Below, piece by piece: positions 1 to 5,632 of a stretch of DNA of 15,628 nt (its first letter is position 1; every line of letters starts with the position of its first letter). Under the pieces are notes generated by a model. It had not been told where the DNA came from, did no database searches, and saw only the letters and a program-made list of their open reading frames with translations. A program made the position numbers and the translations under genes. The stretch comes from Candidatus Bathyarchaeota archaeon (GTDB taxonomy: Archaea; Thermoproteota; Bathyarchaeia; RBG-16-48-13; GCA-020355125): the NCBI GenBank assembly GCA_026014905.1, contig JAOZHK010000152.1, positions 1 to 15,628 of the forward strand, written 5' to 3'.

Positions 1-11
1 TATCCCAACGC

Positions 12-242
12 GTGACGGCACCTCTACCCCAACCTCGTGAACGACGCATACGTGAGTCTCAAGAAAAAGCGTGTTTTGGACCCGCGGGTTCTGGCGGAGG
101 ACTCTGGGGCGCTCTTTCCGGCGCCATCTTTCTGATTGGCATTGGCGTCATATGGTACTTTGATTTCTGGTGGCCGGGAATCCTTTTCCTGATCGCGCTC
201 ATGGCGATCATTGGTGGAATCGTCTCGTACACTCGCAGATAG
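12..242 (+). CDS. Small membrane protein, two transmembrane segments (possibly 5'-partial)
   Basis: The 76-residue reading from GTG at 12 has a basic, hydrophilic first 25 residues, a glycine-rich linker, then two hydrophobic segments (about residues 31-50 and 53-72) split by a short Trp-rich turn (WWPG), and a short Arg-rich end. This resembles the paired-helix membrane domain found behind a zinc ribbon in many small archaeal proteins, such as the one at 2245-2553 here. The reading frame stays open to the left edge, so the true start may lie outside the window and a zinc ribbon could precede it. Function unknown. Seen: topology and charge pattern. Inferred: membrane location. Confidence 0.55.
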   Translation: MTAPLPQPRERRIRESQEKACFGPAGSGGGLWGALSGAIFLIGIGVIWYFDFWWPGILFLIALMAIIGGIVSYTRR

Positions 243-308
243 CCACCCGTGCACGTCGAACGGCCTCATTACGCGTGTGCGACTAACTTTGCTTCAGAGA
301 GAATACCG

Positions 309-878
309 ATGAAAGTCCTGTTCATTGAACCACCTAAATACGTATGGTTTGTTATGGGCGAATATCTGCCACCACCATATGGCATTCTCCAACTCGCAGC
401 GTACCTTGAACGAGAAGTCAACAACGTCGAGATTAAGGTGATAGATTGTAACGCTCAACAGCTCGATTGGAAGGACATGGAACAGCAGATTGAATCCTTC
501 AATCCCGACATTGTCGCGTGCAGTGCCTTGGCAACATGCAACACCTGCGTCGTTCTGAGAACATTAGAGACTGTAAAACGAGTAAATCCACAAATTCTCA
601 CGGTAGCGGGCGGTCAACATTTCACGGCAACAGCCCAAGCAAGTTTGGAAACCTATCCTGAAATCGACGTTATCGTGCGAGGAGAAGGTGAAATAACTTT
701 CACAGACCTTGTCAACCATGTAAATAGCGGATTCCCATTTTCATCAATTCAGGGAATATCCTTCAAACATAACGGAGAGATTTCCCATAACCCTCCACGC
801 CCCCTACTCAAGGATCTTAACGATTTACCCTATCCAGGATATCATTTACGCGCGCGCGCCATCAAAAAAGGGTCGTAG
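309..878 (+). CDS. B12-binding radical SAM-type protein, truncated after the cobalamin-binding domain
   Basis: ATG at 309 is chosen because it gives the typical start MKVLFIEPP of cobalamin-binding radical SAM proteins; an open extension to 249 lacks family features. Residues 1 to about 130 form the Rossmann-like B12-binding domain, with the PPYGILQLAAYLE segment, the NPDIV strand, the VAGGQH turn and the VRGEGE motif. The linker ending DLPYPGYHL normally leads straight into the radical SAM domain (CxxxCxxC), but here the frame enters CG tract T1 (849-859) and stops after a few unrelated residues at 878. The roughly 180 native residues are thus only the first part of a protein usually 450-600 long. 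Family members act as methylases, methylthiotransferases or cyclases; without the Fe-S domain this product should be inactive. Family assignment is strong, exact substrate unknown. Confidence 0.8.
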   Translation: MKVLFIEPPKYVWFVMGEYLPPPYGILQLAAYLEREVNNVEIKVIDCNAQQLDWKDMEQQIESFNPDIVACSALATCNTCVVLRTLETVKRVNPQILTVAGGQHFTATAQASLETYPEIDVIVRGEGEITFTDLVNHVNSGFPFSSIQGISFKHNGEISHNPPRPLLKDLNDLPYPGYHLRARAIKKGS

Positions 879-1295
879 ATACGTGATCCAGCGATGCGTC
901 GGTAAATCTAGCAGGAAATGCGACAAGATCCCGATAAACACAGAATATAGAGCTCGGATCAGCCAGTGAGGAGTGACACGTTTAGACTGAAGCACTGCCA
1001 ACGCGTCCATTCCAAAATATCGGGGGAATCGCCCCACTACACTTTTGTGATTTCTACTCGCGACCACAGCGATGCGAGGCGCCAACACGTTATCAAAGAG
1101 GAGGACGAAGACCAGTGCTAAAGGCAGCAGAATCACGAGGCTATCAATAGCATGAAAGACGCGGTATCCTGGCAACAGTAAATCAAGGTCAGGCATCATA
1201 GAACCGATGCAAAGCGCGGTATCATCAAATAGCCGAGGCCACCAGATTTTCAGTGGAAGTACCACGCTTTGATGCGAAAGGACGGTTGAGGGCAA
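846..1295 (-). CDS. DUF4184 family membrane protein, C-terminally truncated
   Basis: The start is TTG at 1295 because a stop lies just upstream in frame and the family begins MPxTLSH; this protein begins with Pro-Ser-Thr-Val-Leu-Ser-His after the initiator. It shows the DUF4184 landmarks: the N-terminal LSH segment followed by VVLPL, the GSMMPDLDLLL motif near residue 32, a helix with an internal HAID histidine, and the late SHFLLDLPTH motif, which resembles a metal-site pattern in the wider YdjM/DUF457-like hydrolase group. After that motif the frame enters CG tract T1 and ends at 846, so the last helices are missing. A T-rich TATA-like stretch (minus strand, about 1320-1340) precedes the start. 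Cellular role is unknown; a membrane location is inferred. Confidence 0.72.
   Translation of the reverse strand: MPSTVLSHQSVVLPLKIWWPRLFDDTALCIGSMMPDLDLLLPGYRVFHAIDSLVILLPLALVFVLLFDNVLAPRIAVVASRNHKSVVGRFPRYFGMDALAVLQSKRVTPHWLIRALYSVFIGILSHFLLDLPTHRWITYLRPFFDGARA
849..859. repeat. CG tract T1 (11 nt)
   Basis: Pure alternating C/G. The plus-strand B12-binding gene runs into it from the left and the minus-strand DUF4184 gene runs into it from the right. Both lose their remaining domains here. Confidence 0.9.
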
Positions 1296-1346
1296 CGTAT
1301 GGCCTCACATGGAATAGTCCAGATATAAAAAAAAATCTCTCGCAAG

Positions 1347-1377
1347 TTGAAGTCACAACTTGGATTGAAGACTTCAA
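1347..1377. repeat. Inverted repeat TTGAAGTC / GACTTCAA
   Basis: A perfect 8-base inverted repeat (1347-1354 and 1370-1377) about 70 bases upstream of the DUF4184 start on the minus strand. Its right arm overlaps promoter-like element P1, so it may be an operator or a partly duplicated promoter element. Confidence 0.4.
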
Positions 1378-1379
1378 AT
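1361..1379 (-). promoter_or_regulatory. Promoter-like element P1 (weak copy)
   Basis: On the minus strand this reads TTTGAAGTCTTCAATCCA, matching the window-wide element TTTGAAGnCTTAAATCCC except in the AT core. It lies 66 bases upstream of the DUF4184 start, farther than the other copies are from their genes. Confidence 0.35.
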
Positions 1380-1544
1380 ACTAGGGAAAAATCAGTGAAT
1401 TAAGCCCAAACATACACGCGGTGAATAGCTATCACGTCTCTGTAGACTCCATCCAACTCTGTGCTCGTGATACGTGAAATAGACGCGAAGTATTGCTATA
1501 ACTTTCTTAAGGCTTTTATGAGATGTGTGTCAATGTAATGTCGC

Positions 1545-1658
1545 ATGTCCAAAATGTCCGAGTGGTTCCAACACTATTCTAACAAAGAGACTGTCCTCGG
1601 ACTCATAGCCATGACCGTAGTCCTCGTACATATCCTCCTCTTTGTCATCACGTTATAA
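1545..1658 (+). CDS. 37-residue single-helix membrane microprotein
   Basis: ATG at 1545 opens a 37-codon frame ending TAA at 1656-1658. The first 14 residues are polar and charged (SKMSEWFQHYSNKE). The remaining 23 are almost entirely hydrophobic (ETVLGLIAMT, then VVLVHILLF), an ideal single transmembrane helix with a cytoplasmic N-terminus. The length and layout match subunit IIa (CbaD) of ba3-type terminal oxidases, about 34 residues with one helix, and a CuA protein lies 2.5 kb away, but sequence identity cannot be claimed. No clear Shine-Dalgarno is seen; AT-rich sequence containing TTTTATGAG lies about 30 bases upstream. A minus-strand 33-codon frame overlaps it and has a closely spaced GAGGAGG, so the coding strand is not certain. 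Confidence 0.45.
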   Translation: MSKMSEWFQHYSNKETVLGLIAMTVVLVHILLFVITL

Positions 1659-1683
1659 GAGTTATCGAAGCTAGCTAACTTAT

Positions 1684-1703
1684 TGGGATTTAAGGGCTTC
1701 AAA
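1684..1703 (-). promoter_or_regulatory. Promoter-like element P2 (no clear gene below it)
   Basis: The minus strand reads TTTGAAGCCCTTAAATCCCA, a near-perfect copy of the repeated promoter element. On that strand only short frames follow within 300 bases, so this is an orphan copy or drives a very small gene or RNA. Confidence 0.5.
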
Positions 1704-1856
1704 TAGCTGACCAGTTCTTGGATATGGTTCATCCAGTACTTTTATACACGTATTCGCCCCAAGTATCTATTAATAGCTATTGTTTCTGTCAATCTTGTTT
1801 ATCGATAACTTAAGAGTCGCGGTAAGAGTGTAGAAAAACATTGAGTAAAAAAAATC

Positions 1857-2101
1857 TCATGCGATACATACGCGCGCGCGTGGTACTACAGCAATAGGTG
1901 AAGGAAACGGCAGTTGTGATTGCAGATCTATAATTTGCGATAGCAGGGAACGAATCTGTGACTCAATCTGAGTGATGTATTCTGCAAATGGATTAGATGT
2001 TACTGTTAATAGTGGAAGTGAATATCCAATCGCAACACATACGAGAACTCAAGGAATAATCCGATGCTAAGGCTAGTGCGAGAAACCGTCATGGTCATCA
2101 T
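1857..2101 (-). pseudogene. Secreted/coiled-coil protein, 5' fragment with frameshift
   Basis: On the minus strand ATG at 2101 (MMTMTVSRTS) begins a signal-peptide-like segment that reads to about 2051 in one frame. From 2048 to 1857 the adjacent frame continues the hydrophobic core (VLVCVAIGYSLPLL), then gives a polar coiled-coil stretch with regular Ile/Leu spacing (FAEYITQIESQIRSLL, then IIDLQSQL) and a Pro-rich turn. Skipping two bases near 2049 would join the two frames into one export signal plus coiled coil. The gene then runs into CG tract T2 and stops after a few residues. Such N-terminal signal plus coiled-coil architectures are common in archaeal surface proteins. Function unknown; the frameshift could also be a sequencing error. 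Confidence 0.45.
1871..1880. repeat. CG tract T2 (10 nt)
   Basis: Alternating CG tract where the minus-strand coiled-coil fragment ends. Nothing recognisable lies immediately to its left. Confidence 0.9.
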
Positions 2102-2135
2102 GAATTATGGCATGTCTGTTTAAAAAGTGATACGT

Positions 2136-2142
2136 GCGCGCG
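2136..2142. repeat. CG tract T3 (7 nt)
   Basis: Short alternating tract directly before the tail of a zinc-ribbon gene on the plus strand. Confidence 0.75.
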
Positions 2143-2183
2143 AATCCAAGTTCTGTTTACACTGTGGTTCTGCATTAAGCTAA
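2136..2183 (+). pseudogene. C-terminal tail of a zinc-ribbon protein
   Basis: From CG tract T3 the plus strand reads ARESKFCLHCGSALS and stops at TAA 2181-2183. FCxxCGxxL is the classic second half of an archaeal zinc ribbon, which often sits at the very end of a protein. The rest of the gene is absent: the frame is closed by a stop at 2121, just left of the tract. This looks like a 3' gene remnant joined at the tract. Too short to assign a parent protein. Confidence 0.5.
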
Positions 2184-2244
2184 ATAATCATTCACATTCA
2201 ATAACAAAATACTATGAATCATGTATGCGTGCAAAGATCACACG

Positions 2245-2553
2245 TTATCGTGCGTATTTGATTCCTTTACCAGCACCTATGAGGATTAACGAGCCAAAGA
2301 TGATGGCAGCAAAGGGCCAGATCTGTACCGTTTGCGGGATGAGATTGAATTGCTGTAACAACCATATCAGACCAGTCAAGACAAAGAAGATACCGCTTGC
2401 TAATCCGACAATAGATAAGACGCGGAATGCGGTCGCACGATTGTCAGACGTTATGTCAACAGTTGTATCGTGAGTACTCTGAGTACTTTCGCATCCTGTA
2501 CATGTACTCCTATTCGCGGACATTTGGAGTCCGCATATTGGACAATAACTCAT
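2245..2553 (-). CDS. Zinc-ribbon plus two-helix membrane protein
   Basis: This 102-residue protein starts with a four-cysteine zinc ribbon (CPICG at residues 4-8 and CTGC near 18-21), continues with a polar linker rich in Thr/Ser/Asp, and ends with two transmembrane helices (about residues 48-67 and 76-95) of the type found in DUF5668-like domains, separated by a short loop. The end is basic (KGIKYAR). A Shine-Dalgarno-like GAGAGG lies about 6 bases upstream of ATG 2553, and AT-rich sequence lies further up. Zinc ribbon plus membrane pair is a very common archaeal architecture of unknown function. Complete as far as can be seen. Confidence 0.75.
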   Translation of the reverse strand: MSYCPICGLQMSANRSTCTGCESTQSTHDTTVDITSDNRATAFRVLSIVGLASGIFFVLTGLIWLLQQFNLIPQTVQIWPFAAIIFGSLILIGAGKGIKYAR

Positions 2554-2635
2554 GTCAGCCTCTCAATTCTCCAACTTCACATCTAAAGAATAAAATACTT
2601 ATGAACCGGCAATCTGGAACGTGAATCTGCACGGT

Positions 2636-3028
2636 CTAGCGTGCGACGTATGTCTTATCGGGGGATGAAACGACGGTGGTGTTCGAGAGATGGTTAAAGA
2701 AGCGTTGGTTTGCATTCGGATAGAGGAACCAGCCAACCAGCCAATCTAATGGAAGACAGATCGCTTTCCCCAAACTCTGGATCGCTGCTTGCCCGTACGT
2801 GATAGAGGTGCCACTGGTACTGGTCACTTTCAGCCCAACCACCATTTTCCCGATGGATTGTCCATACGTGTCCTCCATGAAGGTCCAATACCCGAAATAG
2901 AGCACGTTCTCCATGCCAAAGCTAACCAATGGGATCCAGGCAAGGACATCAGGAACAACGATGCCAAGTGGTCGCAAGATCTCTTTAATCGGCCAAATCG
3001 CGAGTGAAAGAATGATCGCATCAATCAC
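2636..3028 (-). CDS. RDD family membrane protein, N-terminus cut at CG tract
   Basis: The RDD signature is visible: Arg and Asp in RCVAWVIDAIIL at the start, GQSIGKMVVGLKV in the middle, and the QRFFNHLSNTTVV end that matches the family's terminal block. There are about three transmembrane helices. GTG at 3028 is the first usable start, but the conserved Arg lies upstream of it and the frame is open, with plausible sequence (TSQRLITVPTQ), right up to CG tract T4. The natural N-terminus, often a zinc ribbon in archaea, has therefore probably been replaced. RDD proteins include Na+(Li+)/H+ antiporter-like and stress-related members, but this one cannot be assigned a substrate. Confidence 0.75.
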   Translation of the reverse strand: MIDAIILSLAIWPIKEILRPLGIVVPDVLAWIPLVSFGMENVLYFGYWTFMEDTYGQSIGKMVVGLKVTSTSGTSITYGQAAIQSLGKAICLPLDWLVGWFLYPNANQRFFNHLSNTTVVSSPDKTYVAR

Positions 3029-3104
3029 CCAAGCAACACACCGGTAGACCCAATTCGTCGTAGCTGCTTGAGTTGGTACCGTAATCAGTCGTTGGGACGT
3101 TACG

Positions 3105-3117
3105 GCGCGCGCGCGCG
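3105..3117. repeat. CG tract T4 (13 nt), core of a 23-base palindrome
   Basis: The longest tract in the window. The arms GTTACG (3099-3104) and CGTAAC (3116-3121) make 3099-3121 an almost perfect palindrome. The minus-strand OYE middle fragment enters from the right; the RDD gene leaves to the left. It joins in frame with T16 to restore an OYE gene. Confidence 0.9.
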
Positions 3118-3154
3118 TAACAAATGATGCATTAGGATTGCCTTTCCGAATTGA

Positions 3155-3576
3155 TCACGCTGTGCCACCACTCAACTCAATTGCGTCGATCCCTTCAGTT
3201 TCCAACCATGACGCGACCTGTAGCATTTCTTCCATTGTTAGCCCATCTTCAAGGTAATCTTCCGAATTGAGCTTGATAGTCACAGGGTAATTCGCGCCTA
3301 CCGCGTTACGAACGTGGTGATATGCCTCCATCACGATACGTGCACGATTCTCCAAACTGCCACCATATGCGTCGGTACGTTTATTGAAAAAGGGAGAAAG
3401 GAACTCACTGAGTAGAAAGCCGTGGGCTCCGTGTAATTGCACGCCATCAAACCCTGCGTGTTTCGCACGGCGTCCTGCGTCACCGAATGCCTGGACTATA
3501 CGTTGAATGTTCTCGATGGTCATCGCACGACATGCAGGACCCTCGCCACTAATTTCAGGAATAACGGAAGGGCCGA
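3155..3576 (-). CDS. Old Yellow Enzyme / NADH:flavin oxidoreductase, middle fragment
   Basis: The frame is open from CG tract T5 (3577) and shows the central part of an FMN-binding TIM barrel of the OYE family: the GPSVIP segment, GFDGVQLHGAHGFLL (substrate/FMN strand), the FLSPFFNKRTDAYGGS motif with NR ending in ENRAR, and the strand DAIELSGGTA. The first internal ATG is at 3523, but homology clearly extends upstream of it. A TGA stops it at 3155, exactly where the family continues, and homologous sequence resumes beyond the stop in the same frame (SIRKGNPNASF) up to tract T4. The N-terminal third is absent from the window; the C-terminal part is found at 14984-15242. Non-functional as it stands. 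Such enzymes reduce enones or nitro compounds using NAD(P)H. Confidence 0.85.
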
Positions 3577-3587
3577 GCGCGCGCGCG
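3577..3587. repeat. CG tract T5 (11 nt)
   Basis: Joins the 5' edge of the OYE middle fragment (left, minus strand) to the 3' part of an MntP-like gene (right, plus strand). Both genes lack their N-terminal halves at this point. Confidence 0.9.
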
Positions 3588-3705
3588 GGAGTATCTGGGA
3601 CAGATTGTTGGTGGCAAGGTTTCGAACAAGGTAAGTGTCATTGGAGGTTTGCTGTTAATTGGAATTGGCGCTAAGATACTTCTTGATCATCTACTCGCGA
3701 GCTAA
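3586..3705 (+). pseudogene. mntP: MntP-like manganese efflux pump, C-terminal fragment
   Basis: Reading out of CG tract T5 on the plus strand, the frame gives EYLGQIVGGKVSNKV followed by VIGGLLLIGIGAKILLDHL and a stop at 3703-3705. The GGxxLIGIGxKILxxH block is the hallmark last helix of MntP (the YebN/DUF204 family of Mn(II) exporters), and the preceding G-x3-G basic segment also fits. About 40 of roughly 190 residues remain; five helices and any start codon are absent. Clear 3' gene debris. The family call rests on this short but characteristic motif. Confidence 0.6.
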
Positions 3706-3708
3706 CGA

Positions 3709-4068
3709 CTAGACGAGAAACGATAGTACGCCATTCACGATCATGAGCGCGAGGCTTACAACGGCTATATAGGAGATCACCCGATGTTGACGTCGAGTGA
3801 GTTGGCGATATTTAATAAACAGATGTCCGCTCACAACAGTGAGTGATAAAAAGATATAGGTGAGTAAGCCGAGTTGCCCATGAAGTGTTGGCAATCCTCG
3901 CGCTTCAAGGAGCATTAAGGTGATTGCCAGCGTGTTCGTCGCAAAACCCGTATAGATGAAACGATGATGGAGCTTCCGATTATGTCGGCGTGCATAAATG
4001 ATGCTTCCGACGTATAACCCAAGAGTGAGGACTTGTAACGTTGCGTGGATTTGGTAGGCTTCGACCAT
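3709..4068 (-). CDS. DUF420-like four-helix membrane protein linked to oxidase
   Basis: 119 residues with four predicted transmembrane helices and several histidines at helix ends: IHATLQ at residues 7-12, RKLHHRFIYTGF after helix 1, LHGQLG before helix 3, and GHLFIKY after it. This His pattern and size match DUF420/CtaM-like proteins that assist heme-copper oxidase assembly in Gram-positives, and more loosely b561-type proteins. It lies 40 bases downstream of the CuA protein on the same strand, so co-transcription is likely; AAGGTG about 10 bases before ATG 4068 may be its ribosome site. It ends 3 bases from the MntP remnant. Role in copper/heme delivery is inferred. Confidence 0.6.
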   Translation of the reverse strand: MVEAYQIHATLQVLTLGLYVGSIIYARRHNRKLHHRFIYTGFATNTLAITLMLLEARGLPTLHGQLGLLTYIFLSLTVVSGHLFIKYRQLTRRQHRVISYIAVVSLALMIVNGVLSFLV

Positions 4069-4108
4069 CGTGTTCTAGCACCTTAGCCGTTCGGAACATC
4101 CCGAGGGA

Positions 4109-4507
4109 TTAGTTGACGACGATCGTTCCCCGCATGTCGTTGTGACCTGATCCACACTGTACAGAGCACAAGAATGTGAAGGTGCCTGGGCGTGTGGCGA
4201 TAAATTGGATAGTTCGTGTTTCACCCGCACGGATGACGTGATCGACGTTAAATTCTGGGATCGCAAAGCCATGGCCGGCCCCTGATCCGTCATCTAAGCC
4301 GGTGACATTGAGGACAACAGTATCCACTGCATTGACCTCAAGTTGAGCCTGATCGAATTCCCACTGCCGTGCGGTAAGTGTGAACTGTTTCACGTCCCCC
4401 GTAGAGGGAACTTCAGGAGCAGGTCCCTGAAATACCAAGTATGCTGCTGCTGCCGCAATGACCACAACGACCAACATTGCGACCGCTATAATTCGTTGAT
4501 TCACCAT
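4109..4507 (-). CDS. CuA-type cupredoxin (cytochrome oxidase subunit II-like)
   Basis: 132 residues: an N-terminal transmembrane anchor (about 6-26), a short Pro-rich linker, then a cupredoxin domain outside the membrane. The binuclear CuA ligands are all visible: His79 (GHGFAIP), Cys114 and Cys118 (CSVQCGSGH), His122 and Met125. The backbone-carbonyl ligand position is Val116. The size and single helix fit subunit II of ba3-type oxidases, which take electrons from cytochrome c or a copper protein. A strong GGAGG (4514-4518) precedes ATG 4507. No subunit I lies in the window; the DUF420-like gene follows. It could alternatively serve a nitrous-oxide or unknown CuA enzyme, but no catalytic domain is attached. 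Confidence 0.85.
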   Translation of the reverse strand: MVNQRIIAVAMLVVVVIAAAAAYLVFQGPAPEVPSTGDVKQFTLTARQWEFDQAQLEVNAVDTVVLNVTGLDDGSGAGHGFAIPEFNVDHVIRAGETRTIQFIATRPGTFTFLCSVQCGSGHNDMRGTIVVN

Positions 4508-4513
4508 AATTTA

Positions 4514-4518
4514 CCTCC
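4514..4518 (-). promoter_or_regulatory. Shine-Dalgarno of the CuA gene
   Basis: GGAGG on the minus strand, 6 bases before the ATG, one of the few strong ribosome sites in the window. Confidence 0.7.
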
Positions 4519-4576
4519 AGTTAACATAACATATGTTTAATAGCTTCTTACCAGCAAAGGGCTCACATAAAGATAT

Positions 4577-4592
4577 CCCTAAAATATTAGGG
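4577..4592. promoter_or_regulatory. Inverted repeat CCCTAA-AATA-TTAGGG upstream of the CuA gene
   Basis: A perfect 6-base inverted repeat with a 4-base spacer, 70-85 bases upstream of the CuA start. Its size and symmetry suit a dimeric regulator. No regulator can be named from the sequence. Confidence 0.4.
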
Positions 4593-4652
4593 AGAGGTAG
4601 AGAGCTAGCTTCCTGAATTAATTTACCAAGTACTGAAAGAACTCGATGCAGG

Positions 4653-4958
4653 ATGATGACGTTCACGAGCACAAACGCGCGCGTCCGAGAGAATAAGGGT
4701 TTTCTTTATACGTGTATTTTTGGAGTCATGCTGATACTTGTCTCCATCGTGATTGGATTTACTACCCTACCTTCTGCCAGGACAGCATCAAGCGGTGTTC
4801 CTCATGAACAAGTATCAATACGGATGGAGGGTACTGATACAATTGTGGATATTCGGCACGTGTATAATGGTATGGACTATGATCGTTTACGCGCGCGCGG
4901 ATCACGTATCGCGTGTAGCATGTATCCCGTGTATCCTGTATATCACACAACAGAATAG
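4653..4958 (+). CDS. Membrane-anchored protein fragment between CG tracts
   Basis: The frame opens at ATG 4653 (or 4656), crosses CG tract T6 in frame (STNARVREN), and gives one convincing transmembrane segment (FLYTCIFGVMLILVSIVIGF) followed by an extracellular part with alternating beta-like residues (VSIRMEGTDTIVDIRH). At DYDRL it enters CG tract T7, and what follows is a low-complexity tail of Tyr-Pro-Val repeats with no protein-like character. The natural C-terminus is probably lost at T7 and perhaps the N-terminus at T6. No family recognised. A short plus-strand frame left of it (LPELIYQVLKELDAG, ending in TGA at the start of this gene) could be the end of another gene. Confidence 0.4.
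   Translation: MMTFTSTNARVRENKGFLYTCIFGVMLILVSIVIGFTTLPSARTASSGVPHEQVSIRMEGTDTIVDIRHVYNGMDYDRLRARGSRIACSMYPVYPVYHTTE
4676..4683. repeat. CG tract T6 (8 nt)
   Basis: Alternating tract (ACGCGCGCGT with flanks) read in frame near the N-terminus of the membrane-anchored fragment. Confidence 0.85.
4890..4899. repeat. CG tract T7 (10 nt)
   Basis: Alternating tract after which the protein-like character of the membrane-anchored fragment is lost. The 70 bases to T8 are repetitive: GTATC/GTGTATCC units at 4905-4950. Confidence 0.85.
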
Positions 4959-4969
4959 TATAATTCGCA

Positions 4970-4975
4970 CGCGCG
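4970..4975. repeat. CG tract T8 (6 nt, marginal)
   Basis: CGCGCG within GCACGCGCGTAC. Short on its own; listed because it ends the odd 70-base stretch begun at T7. Confidence 0.45.
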
Positions 4976-5020
4976 TACAGATGATAGTATCTTGAACCTG
5001 GGAAATTGGTTTTGTACGAT

Positions 5021-5030
5021 TCTTAAACAG
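5021..5030 (+). promoter_or_regulatory. Possible TATA box of the flavodoxin-type gene
   Basis: TCTTAAACAG, about 30 bases before the GTG start at 5057, resembles the CTTAAA core of the minus-strand promoter elements. Confidence 0.35.
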
Positions 5031-5056
5031 GGATGTACAATCATGAGGAATTGCTC

Positions 5057-5632
5057 GTGAACGTAATCGTACTGCATGGAAGTCCTCGAAAACATGGGAA
5101 CTCAGATACTCTAGCGGAATCCTTTCTTGATGGAGCACAAGTTGGTAAGGATGACAATGTTACTCATTTTTATTTGAACGAGATGGACATCAAGGCATGT
5201 CAAGGATGTTTAAAATGCAAAATGTCAGCAAATCATCGCTGCGTGATTGACGATGATATGAACGCCATCTATGCAGGATATGCTAAGGCAGATATCGTTG
5301 TGTGGGCTAGTCCCATGTATTGGGGCTATCTTACAGCACAACTGAAAACTGCGTTGGATCGAATGGAAGCTTTGGCATGGGAACAGTTTTATAACAAAAC
5401 TTTTGTTGTATTTCTCACGTATCGTCACCACTACGAATCAGCTGCTGCATTCTTCGAGCGTATCGCACCGTATTTTAACATAGAATTACACACTATTTCT
5501 TGTTGCACCTATGATAAAACAAGTAAAACCGATATTCCAATATTACATTTTTCCGATATTTTGAACGAAGCACATGAACTTGGTAGGACTCTTAGCGCGC
5601 GCGCTTCGAAAATATTGTCTGAAAGAGCATGA
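5057..5632 (+). CDS. NAD(P)H-dependent flavodoxin-fold reductase with Cys cluster motif
   Basis: GTG at 5057 is preferred over ATG 5033 because TGAGGA sits 8 bases before it and the protein then begins with the first beta strand (NVIVLHGSPRK). 191 residues. FMN phosphate loop GSPRKHGNSDT (8-18); cysteines 48, 51, 54 and 62 in CQGCLKC and HRC followed by DDDMN; the SPMYWGYLTAQLKTALDR segment typical of NADPH-dependent FMN reductases and iron-sulfur flavoproteins; and a late helix ending EAHELGRTL. That helix normally closes the family, so the protein is close to complete; the last 12 residues are read from and beyond CG tract T9. It likely shuttles electrons to quinones, iron or xenobiotics in the cytoplasm; substrate unknown. 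Confidence 0.8.
   Translation: MNVIVLHGSPRKHGNSDTLAESFLDGAQVGKDDNVTHFYLNEMDIKACQGCLKCKMSANHRCVIDDDMNAIYAGYAKADIVVWASPMYWGYLTAQLKTALDRMEALAWEQFYNKTFVVFLTYRHHYESAAAFFERIAPYFNIELHTISCCTYDKTSKTDIPILHFSDILNEAHELGRTLSARASKILSERA

Noticed and set aside
1534..1632. 33-codon minus-strand frame (MYEDYGHGYES...) with GAGGAGG before it and P2 upstream
   Set aside because: The ribosome-site spacing is too short and the sequence is the complement of a classic transmembrane helix. Kept only as an alternative to the plus-strand microprotein.
5574..5604. ATG 5574 as the true start of the Cas1 protein
   Set aside because: It lies within the flavodoxin-type gene in another frame, without a ribosome site; similarity begins only after the tract.
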